In this document: positions 58,162 to 64,000 of the stretch, in pieces | Position numbering within the stretch: position 1 is the first letter of the stretch | How the letters are laid out: every line of letters begins with the position of its first letter | Source of the DNA: a virus | DNA: 64,000 nucleotides | Reading direction: 5' to 3' (one strand) | Virus record (IMG/VR): IMGVR_UViG_3300042307_001176 | Location: 1-64,000 of that record | Program-made: the position numbers and the translations under genes | Notes under the pieces: model-generated | What the model saw: only the letters and a program-made list of their open reading frames with translations | The model's database searches: none | Told to the model about the DNA's origin: nothing

Positions 58162-59526
58162 ATGACAGACAAAAAACACAAACACGTTAATGCAGACGCT
58201 AACGTTTCAGTAGAAACTAATGATAGCGTTTCAACACAGACAGGAAATGAAAATGCTGGTGCAAGTGCCGATGCATCATATTCAGCAAGTGCAGAAGCTA
58301 GCGCTCATGCAGAAGCAGGTATAGACGGAACTATGGCATCTGCATCCGCTGAAGCTGGTGTAAGTGCAGAAGTATCCGCCGAGGCAAATGCCGAAGCTCA
58401 TGCTAATCAAGATTTAGGTGGCGGTGTTAGTATAGGTGCTGAGGCTGATGTAAGTGTATCTGCAAGTGCTTCTGCTGAGGCAAGTGCTGAAGCGCACGCC
58501 GAAGCTGGATGGGACGGATCTGATGCTAAAGTTGAAGGTGGTGCTTCAGTAGAAGCAAGAGTTGAAGTAGCTGTAGATGCAAACGCACATACTGAAGCTG
58601 GTCTTGATACTCCGCTTGGAGAAGTTAAAGTTGAAGCAGATGCTGAAGGACACGCAGGTGCTTATGCAGAAGCACACGCTGGCGTAGAAGGACATGCTAG
58701 TGTGGGTGAACACGGTGTAGATGTTGGAGGTGGAGCTATGGCTGGTGCCGGTGTTGGTGTTGAAGCTGGCGGAAGTGTTGGTGTCAATACTCCAATTGGA
58801 GGTGCGGAGGCAAACGCTTCAGCTGGAGCTAGTATTGGTGTTCAAGTTGGTGCTGAAGGAGAAGCTCATGGAACTTTTAATGATGGGGAAGTAAGCGTAG
58901 GAATTAGCGGAGAAGCTGCTTTACTCGTTGGACTTGACGCTGATATTAATGTTAATCTTGATTTGAATCCTGCTATTGATTTAGGCAATGCAATTGCTGA
59001 CGGTGAGGCTGAGGAAAAAGCTAAAATGGTAGCACAGGAAGCAGAAAGACTAGCAAACCAAGCTAGAGAAGATGCTTTAAGAGAAGCTGATAGATTAGCA
59101 CCAGAAGCAGAAAGGCTAGCAAAACAAGCTAGAGAAGATGCTTTAAGAGAAGCTGATAGATTAGCAGAAGAAACAGCAAGACTAGAAAATCAAGCTAGAG
59201 AAGATGCTCTAAGAGAAGCTGATAATCTAAAAAGAATTGCTGAAGAACAAGCTGAAGCTGCTCGAAAAGAAACAGAAAGATTAGCAAATGAAGCCAAAGA
59301 AGCTGCTGAAGCCGCTCAAAGAGAAACAGATAGATTAGCAAATGAAGCTAGAGAAGCTGCTGAAGCTGCTCAAAGAGAAACAGATAGATTAGCAAATGAA
59401 GCTAGAGAAGCTGCTGAAGCTGCTCAAAGAGAAACAGAAAGAGTAGCTAGAGAAGCACAAGATGCTTTAAATAAAGCTGCAGAAGATGCTAAAAAATCAA
59501 AATGGAACCCTAAAAATTGGTTTTAA
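58162..59526 (+). CDS. Ala/Glu-rich repetitive protein with C-terminal coiled coil
   Basis: 454 residues. Residues 1-275 are a run of short Ala-x-Ala-Glu-Ala / Ser-Ala-x-Ala repeats with Gly, His and Val (AEASAHAEAGIDG, HAEAHAGVEGHAS) and no long hydrophobic helix, which suggests regular beta or beta-helix structure. Residues 290-440 are a heptad-compatible helix with 22-residue repeats (AREDALREADRLA) and then 18-residue repeats (EAAEAAQRETDRLANEAR). The tail is Lys/Trp/Pro. It could be a long fibre with a stalk. No close family is known to me. Confidence 0.72.
   Translation: MTDKKHKHVNADANVSVETNDSVSTQTGNENAGASADASYSASAEASAHAEAGIDGTMASASAEAGVSAEVSAEANAEAHANQDLGGGVSIGAEADVSVSASASAEASAEAHAEAGWDGSDAKVEGGASVEARVEVAVDANAHTEAGLDTPLGEVKVEADAEGHAGAYAEAHAGVEGHASVGEHGVDVGGGAMAGAGVGVEAGGSVGVNTPIGGAEANASAGASIGVQVGAEGEAHGTFNDGEVSVGISGEAALLVGLDADINVNLDLNPAIDLGNAIADGEAEEKAKMVAQEAERLANQAREDALREADRLAPEAERLAKQAREDALREADRLAEETARLENQAREDALREADNLKRIAEEQAEAARKETERLANEAKEAAEAAQRETDRLANEAREAAEAAQRETDRLANEAREAAEAAQRETERVAREAQDALNKAAEDAKKSKWNPKNWF
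59059..59456 (+). repeat. tandem repeats of 66 bp then 54 bp within the coiled-coil gene
   Basis: CAAGCTAGAGAAGATGCT recurs at 59059, 59125 and 59191 (66-bp period), and GAAGCTGCTGAAGC recurs at 59299, 59353 and 59407 (54-bp period). Copies within each set are nearly identical, which marks recent expansion. Confidence 0.85.
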
Positions 59527-59565
59527 TTAATAAAAAAACAACTACAAAATAAATAAAATAAAGCA

Positions 59566-60165
59566 ATGTATACAAGAGAACAAATTGAAGGTGCGGTTAA
59601 AGCCAAGGGTTATGTCTATTTTGAAGACGCTAACAAAAAAGGATTTGATGTTAATATTATTGGAATTAGAAATTCTTCTACAGGACAGAAGGTTACTAAC
59701 GCTTTTGACGATCTATTAACTATATCATACAAAGATGAAACTGGAGCTTGGAAATATCACGAATGGCCAGCTACAACAGATCCAGGAAAAAAAGGTGTTT
59801 TGGAATACCACAATACAGCTGGTGTAGCTAGACTAGTAGAAGGTCAATATAGAGGATCTCACACAATTAGATTACATCAAGGTAAATATGAAGCATTAGG
59901 ACAAGCTAAAAACGTTAAAGTTTATAGAGATGCTAATAAAGATCTAAACTATGATGAGAATAAAATTCAAGAAGGAGTATTTGGTATAAATATACACAAA
60001 GCTGGAGCAGATTCAACTTATGTTGAAAACTGGTCTGAAGGATGTCAAGTATTTAAAAAATCAGCCGATTTTGAAGCGTTTATGAAAATTTGTAGAAAAT
60101 CAAAAGATTTACACGGCAATTCATTTACATATACATTAATTGAATCAACAGATATTAAGGTTTAA
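59566..60165 (+). CDS. L,D-transpeptidase-like or related Cys protein
   Basis: 199 residues. RGSHTIRLHQGKYEALG, FGINIHKAG and ENWSEGCQVFK match the spacing of YkuD-type domains, in which a His precedes an S-x-G-C catalytic Cys motif. The usual SHGC is SEGC here. Phage proteins of this kind are found near tail genes. Peptidoglycan binding or modification is likely, activity uncertain. Confidence 0.62.
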   Translation: MYTREQIEGAVKAKGYVYFEDANKKGFDVNIIGIRNSSTGQKVTNAFDDLLTISYKDETGAWKYHEWPATTDPGKKGVLEYHNTAGVARLVEGQYRGSHTIRLHQGKYEALGQAKNVKVYRDANKDLNYDENKIQEGVFGINIHKAGADSTYVENWSEGCQVFKKSADFEAFMKICRKSKDLHGNSFTYTLIESTDIKV

Positions 60166-60201
60166 ATTCTATTAAAATTTATATAATAAATCTTTTAATA
60201 C

Positions 60202-60259
60202 ATATTTCATAGGACTAATTTTAGCAACGGTGTTTAGTGATCTGATCACTATGAAATAT
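60202..60259. repeat. nested inverted repeats between convergent genes
   Basis: ATATTTCATAG (60202-60212) pairs perfectly with CTATGAAATAT (60249-60259). Inside it AGTGATC-T-GATCACT (60236-60250) is a second perfect palindrome that shares two bases with the outer arm. The two hairpins cannot form together. It could be a two-way terminator or a protein-binding site. No T tract is beside it. Confidence 0.65.
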
Positions 60260-60260
60260 C

Positions 60261-61718
60261 TTATACCTCGATTCCGTCTTGTATTGTCCATGATTTTATA
60301 CCTGTCAAGTAACCCTTTCCTACAGCACCTGCTGCTGTATAGTCTGCTGATCCAAAACTTATAGTTATTCCTGATTGTACTGTTTTAGGAGAAGCAATCC
60401 ATCCATTATAAATAGCATCTAAGTTAGCATTAGAGAAAGTAGCATTTGTTTTAGTAACCATAAAGTCTACAAAGTTTGTGACATTACCTACATTCCAAGC
60501 TCCTATGTTTTGATTGAATGCAGTAGCTGTATGGAACATATGATTCATATCAGTAACAGCTTCTGTGTCCCATGTACCAATAGGTTGATTAAAGACATAA
60601 CAAGAAGCAAACATAAAACTCATATCAGTAACAGCTTCTGTGTTCCATGAACCAATAGGTTGATTAAAGACATGACAATTAATAAACATAGACTGCATAG
60701 TAGTTACTAATGCTGTACTTGTAAATGTTAATGGTTGATTAAATACTTCACACGAACCAAGCATGGTATCCATATTAGTAACTGCAGAGGTGTTGAATGT
60801 TAATGCACTATTTAGTGATGTGCATCCTAAAAACATGGCCTCCATATCAGTAACAGCTGCTGTATTAAATGATAATGGTTGATTAAATGCTGCGCAACCC
60901 CAAAACATAAAACTCATATCAGTAATTGCCGATGTATTCCAAGAATTAATATTATTGATAGTAGTGAGAGATAAGCACTCCCAAAACATACCCTCAAGAA
61001 TGACAACCCCCGTCAAGTCAAGCACATCAGATACTGACGATAAATCTAAGTTGGCACATTCGTAAAAATAAACCCCTTGATTATTTCCGAATCGTAACTG
61101 TCCCCATTGTACTACTGATTTAATTTTTAATTTACTATCAGCGACTACTCCAAAATTCCAGCCAGTGCAAGTTCCATTTATTACCACTGTATATGTTCCT
61201 GCTGTTGTATATTGATGTGTTCTGTTATCATAGCTATTAGCAGATGTATTACCATCTCCCCAATCTATAGTGCCTGAATAAGTGCCTCCAACTAAATACG
61301 GTAATGTAATACTTTCACTTGGAGTTGTAGTAGCCCACGTAGTAGTGAAAATTCCAGCACCATATGATGTCCAATATCCATTAACACTTAGCCAACCTAA
61401 ACACAATCCAACAGTTGTAAAGCTCTGATTAAAATAAGAATTAACTAATGCAATAAATGACACATCAGTTAGATCAGAAGTTCTAATAAAAGCAACTGAA
61501 GCAGTAACACCAGATACTGGTGTTGGTTGGGAATCATCAGGTACGGGTCTAGCTATAATATAGCCTAAATTCTCATCTGGACCCATCCACCATTCAAGTC
61601 CAGTTGATGCAAATCCAGCAGTTGGTGTACCAATTGCTAGACTTCCTAGTTGAATTGTTCCGGGTATTGGTACTATTGGTGATCCATTATTGTATGCAAA
61701 CGGTCTACTTGTTGACAT
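60261..61718 (-). CDS. BspA-like (DUF285) repeat protein, likely tail fibre or receptor-binding
   Basis: 485 residues. A PKD-like domain (GTIDWGDGNTSANS, HQYTTAGTYTVVING) near residues 140-190 is followed by about eight BspA/DUF285 repeats of 23-26 residues with the pattern W-N-T-x2-V-T-D-M-x-x-M-F-x-x-C-x-x-F-N-Q-P-(I/L). In the DNA a 75-bp unit recurs at 60546 and 60621. There is no signal peptide. BspA repeats bind host molecules, so an adhesive fibre role is likely. Confidence 0.85.
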   Translation of the reverse strand: MSTSRPFAYNNGSPIVPIPGTIQLGSLAIGTPTAGFASTGLEWWMGPDENLGYIIARPVPDDSQPTPVSGVTASVAFIRTSDLTDVSFIALVNSYFNQSFTTVGLCLGWLSVNGYWTSYGAGIFTTTWATTTPSESITLPYLVGGTYSGTIDWGDGNTSANSYDNRTHQYTTAGTYTVVINGTCTGWNFGVVADSKLKIKSVVQWGQLRFGNNQGVYFYECANLDLSSVSDVLDLTGVVILEGMFWECLSLTTINNINSWNTSAITDMSFMFWGCAAFNQPLSFNTAAVTDMEAMFLGCTSLNSALTFNTSAVTNMDTMLGSCEVFNQPLTFTSTALVTTMQSMFINCHVFNQPIGSWNTEAVTDMSFMFASCYVFNQPIGTWDTEAVTDMNHMFHTATAFNQNIGAWNVGNVTNFVDFMVTKTNATFSNANLDAIYNGWIASPKTVQSGITISFGSADYTAAGAVGKGYLTGIKSWTIQDGIEV

Positions 61719-61798
61719 TTTATAATATTTTTTTTAATGAAACAATAAATCCTTTTCTATTTAATCTATTAATGTCATTTAGTTTCATAAAGTATATA

Positions 61799-62071
61799 TT
61801 ATGTTGATCTAGTAATTTTAACATTCAAAGGAGTGGAACCTTTTATAATTCGGTGCCATTCCCCTTTTTTTATTTCTATAGTTCCTTCCATTTTAATTGG
61901 GAGCTGATCGTCAAATTGGAACTTCCAATCGTTATCATTTAGTATCTCTACTACTCGATCCTCCATATCTATATGCCATTTAAGTTCCTCGTCTATTAGA
62001 TCAGGACTAAAAGATCTTAAAGATATCTTATCTGAAATCCAGGATTCTTCAAATGGTAAATAATTATTCAT
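61799..62071 (-). CDS. small hypothetical protein
   Basis: 90 residues, acidic, beta-rich at the end (EGTIEIKKGEWHRIIKGSTP). It has no recognised domain. The gap 61719-61798 holds only AT-rich DNA and a 7-bp inverted repeat ATGAAAC / GTTTCAT. Confidence 0.6.
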   Translation of the reverse strand: MNNYLPFEESWISDKISLRSFSPDLIDEELKWHIDMEDRVVEILNDNDWKFQFDDQLPIKMEGTIEIKKGEWHRIIKGSTPLNVKITRST

Positions 62072-62186
62072 ATTTTATATATTAGAAGAAACACAATGGA
62101 ATAATAATACGTGATTGTAATATTAGAATTTATCTGTATACCTAATAAATAAGACAGCAATTTAAAAGGATTAAAATAATATTTAG

Positions 62187-62741
62187 CTACCCTTTTTCGT
62201 GCCTTTTCTTTGCAGCTACTGCATCTAAATACTCTAATAAGGTCATTTCATTAGAATCGTCAATAACGACAAAATTAGTAACTCCTAAATCACAATTAGA
62301 ATCGGTAGTTTTATCAATAATAGATGCACCTAAGATGTATTCTATTTCTTGCTTCATGCTATTTCTAGTAGAAGTCTCGTTAAACTCAAATTCATATTTT
62401 TCTAATACACCAGTGACTCTTTCTCTAAGTAAATGAGCTTCCACTGAAGATGGCAGAAGATTGTTTATGACATTAGAGTTGTATAGGTATTTTGCTAATT
62501 CTTTATTTGGAATCATTCTCATCATTACTACCGGTGAAAATGTTTCTTCGTCTATCCACGTATCAAATTCAATATCTTCAATTTTGTCTTTGTGTTGTTC
62601 AAGATAATCTTCTATTACTTCTATACATCCTTCTGGATCGTGTTTTAAATCCTCTAATGTGAATACGAAGAATTTATTTATTGTTGCGGGTTTATTTAAA
62701 AGCGATTCTATCTTATTAAATATCAGTTTCTTTACTTCCAT
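62187..62741 (-). CDS. hypothetical protein
   Basis: 184 residues, helical and acidic, not recognised. Its start lies inside the end of the GT17 gene (26-nt overlap), which suggests coupled translation. It may be a small virion or regulatory protein. Confidence 0.65.
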   Translation of the reverse strand: MEVKKLIFNKIESLLNKPATINKFFVFTLEDLKHDPEGCIEVIEDYLEQHKDKIEDIEFDTWIDEETFSPVVMMRMIPNKELAKYLYNSNVINNLLPSSVEAHLLRERVTGVLEKYEFEFNETSTRNSMKQEIEYILGASIIDKTTDSNCDLGVTNFVVIDDSNEMTLLEYLDAVAAKKRHEKG

Positions 62742-63525
62742 CTTTTATTTTATATTTTTCTTCTAGTGGTAAAAGTATTCTCCAGTTCTTTGGCAGGAAT
62801 TCATTTTTTTCTGGATCTATATGTACAAACTCTCTCCATTCTCCAAAAAGATCTTTGCCATTTTTTATTTTGTCAAATATATAATTCTCGTCTTTGTAAT
62901 AATCGGTATTATATTCTTGATGTGAAAAATCATTTAGCTTTGCTGATATCCTAGAAGGACCTCCAAAATAAGTAAAATGCCATCCGCCCTTTTCCCACCA
63001 TTGACAATCGAAAGTTAATCTACATCCTTCTATACTCCTAGATTTAAGATTTCCCCAGTTTATAACCTTAGGGTGATACCATTTATCCTTTTGCTTATTT
63101 GAAAGAGAACCGAAGTAGTTATCCATTTCTAATTTAAAAATGCCATTAAGATTGTATTCTTTTTTGATGTGTGATATTATTTCAGGATTAGGAATTTCAT
63201 CTAGGTCTGTGATAATAACTACTGAATTATCATTAAGACACATTGAATGAAGAAATGGTAATGAAGAATTTCTTTGATATTTTTCTCTGCTCCACGCATC
63301 AGTAAGATTATCAGGAATATAGACTTTTATGTGTGCTACTTTGTCCCACCACTTTTCAAATCTCCATTTGTTTTCTTCGAGTATAAAAGGCTTAAAATCT
63401 CCCTTAAATGTTTTGTTTGCCTCAACTATAATAAACTTGTCTACTACATCGTAAAGCTCCATAAACCTTAGCTCAAGAATCTCTAGTTCATTATAAAAAG
63501 TAAAACAATCTACTACAGTCTTCAT
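62716..63525 (-). CDS. family 17 glycosyltransferase
   Basis: 269 residues. The GT17 pattern is complete: VVDCFTFYNELEILELRFMEL (4-24), VDKFIIVEANKTFKGDFKP (28-46), SREKYQR (about 79-85), VVIITDLDEIPNP (about 101-113, DxD-type motif) and KWYHPKVI. Family members transfer N-acetylglucosamine to mannose in eukaryotic N-glycans; bacterial and viral ones act on surface sugars. It directly follows the capsid-like gene (adjacent stop and start), so virion glycosylation is a possibility. Confidence 0.88.
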   Translation of the reverse strand: MKTVVDCFTFYNELEILELRFMELYDVVDKFIIVEANKTFKGDFKPFILEENKWRFEKWWDKVAHIKVYIPDNLTDAWSREKYQRNSSLPFLHSMCLNDNSVVIITDLDEIPNPEIISHIKKEYNLNGIFKLEMDNYFGSLSNKQKDKWYHPKVINWGNLKSRSIEGCRLTFDCQWWEKGGWHFTYFGGPSRISAKLNDFSHQEYNTDYYKDENYIFDKIKNGKDLFGEWREFVHIDPEKNEFLPKNWRILLPLEEKYKIKDGSKETDI

Positions 63526-64000
63526 TTATATAGATATAATTTTTTCCCATAGAGGTTTCTTAGTAAAAGAAACCTCAAATTTTATAAAATTCTTTTCCGA
63601 ATTTTCTGTGTGTACAAAAGACAATCTTTCATGAAGTGATTTCGATTTAATCATTCTATTATCTTCTATCATAGCAGTTTCTATAACCTCTCTAGCTCCT
63701 TTATTTTCTATAATATAAACACCAGGCTCATTCTCTTGCGTTTTTCTTCCTATTATTATAGTGTTATCAGTGAATCTTTGGAATGGGTTAATAAATACTT
63801 CCATATTTTCTCCTATACTTCCTATAGATCTGATTTCATCTGATGTCTTGTTGTATACATTATTTTCTAAATAAACAAAAGATGGATGTGTCTGTATTAA
63901 TGAGCCAACTGACCCATTACATATAATAAAATTTGCAGGTCCTCTTCTGCTTCTAGCACCGATTAGATTTGATTTAGTTATAATACTTGAAATTAATAAT
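63526..64000 (-). CDS. C-terminal part of a gp23-like major capsid protein (partial)
   Basis: The frame is open on the minus strand from the right edge to a stop at 63526, about 157 residues, with the 5' end outside the window. An ATG at 63804 is internal, because the preceding codons are also open and coding-like. KSNLIGARSRRGPANFIIC (a basic RRG-x-x-NF-I block), then MEVFINPFQRFTDNTIIIGRK, resembles the C-terminal part of T4 gp23 (RRG-x-x-NFIV..., then VYIDPY and VGYKG). A vertex (gp24-type) protein or another virion protein is an alternative. No N-terminal part is visible. Confidence 0.5.
   Translation of the reverse strand, partial: LLISSIITKSNLIGARSRRGPANFIICNGSVGSLIQTHPSFVYLENNVYNKTSDEIRSIGSIGENMEVFINPFQRFTDNTIIIGRKTQENEPGVYIIENKGAREVIETAMIEDNRMIKSKSLHERLSFVHTENSEKNFIKFEVSFTKKPLWEKIISI

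Noticed and set aside
58162-59526. CRISPR-like or other non-coding repeat array at 59059-59456
   Set aside because: The repeats are multiples of three, stay in frame and encode a regular coiled coil, with no unique spacers.
60546-60700. CRISPR array from the 75-bp direct repeats
   Set aside because: The repeats encode BspA-type units in one open frame and adjoin one another without spacers.
1-64000. Window taken as a bacterial chromosome, because of the housekeeping sigma, T9SS tail and many lipoproteins
   Set aside because: Tail-collar proteins, GH19 endolysin, Dda-like helicase, the packaged-protein set, very small overlapping genes and the absence of any ordinary metabolic or ribosomal gene point to a phage that has taken up host genes.

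Overview
The window is an AT-rich stretch of a large, tailed, T4-like (myovirus-type) phage that infects a Bacteroidota host, most likely a gliding flavobacterium. Phage signs are a GH19 endolysin, holin-like proteins, tail-collar proteins, a Dda-like helicase, a ClpP-like protease, an HNH endonuclease, a frame at the right edge that resembles the C-terminus of a gp23-type capsid protein, and about 18 small proteins that share a short N-terminal sequence followed by [I/L/V/F]-x-E. Host signs are a sigma factor almost identical in layout to the Bacteroidota housekeeping sigma, a protein with a type IX secretion (T9SS) sorting domain, promoters with a TAnnTTTG-like -7 box, and no Shine-Dalgarno sequences before genes.

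Layout. 1-9 kb: mostly small unknown proteins with the shared N-terminus, two tandem duplicated genes, a GT2 glycosyltransferase and an LpxH-like phosphoesterase. 9-18.9 kb: early-type small genes, a gamma-glutamylcyclotransferase, an NADAR ADP-ribose glycosidase next to a Nudix-like protein, a rearranged tRNA-like gene, a methyltransferase, an HNH endonuclease, and two larger proteins. 18.9-29.0 kb: a compact operon of sugar-modifying enzymes (glycosyltransferases, two shortened DegT-type proteins, methyltransferases, acetyltransferases, one three-domain fusion). 29.1-38.4 kb: the sigma factor, a membrane-active candidate, lipoproteins, AdoMet decarboxylase, a deoxyhypusine/homospermidine synthase homologue, and a putative packaged cysteine peptidoglycan hydrolase. 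38.4-44.6 kb: early/middle genes (DprA/SLOG-like, ClpP-like, Dda-like helicase, metallophosphatase). 44.6-53.2 kb, minus strand: nine close-packed genes for exported proteins (T9SS substrate, holin-like membrane proteins, CsgG-like pore, outer-membrane barrel, C-type lectin, non-specific nuclease, CsgG-like small protein, zincin). 53.4-61.7 kb: endolysin, a CxxCH lipoprotein, tail-collar proteins, a repetitive Ala-rich/coiled-coil protein, an L,D-transpeptidase-like protein and a BspA-like repeat protein. 61.8-64 kb, minus: small unknowns, a GT17 glycosyltransferase and the capsid-like fragment.

Two promoter families recur. One (AATCATTTTTTT, about 17-20 nt, then TATAnnTTTrC/G) precedes early-type genes, including the sigma factor. 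The other (GATATATA[A/G]) lies directly upstream of most genes with the shared N-terminus and resembles a T4 late promoter.

The two strongest candidates for an undescribed system are the large set of proteins apparently addressed to the capsid for delivery with the DNA, and the minus-strand exported-protein operon built around a CsgG-like channel. All functions are inferred from reading the sequence; no search was run.
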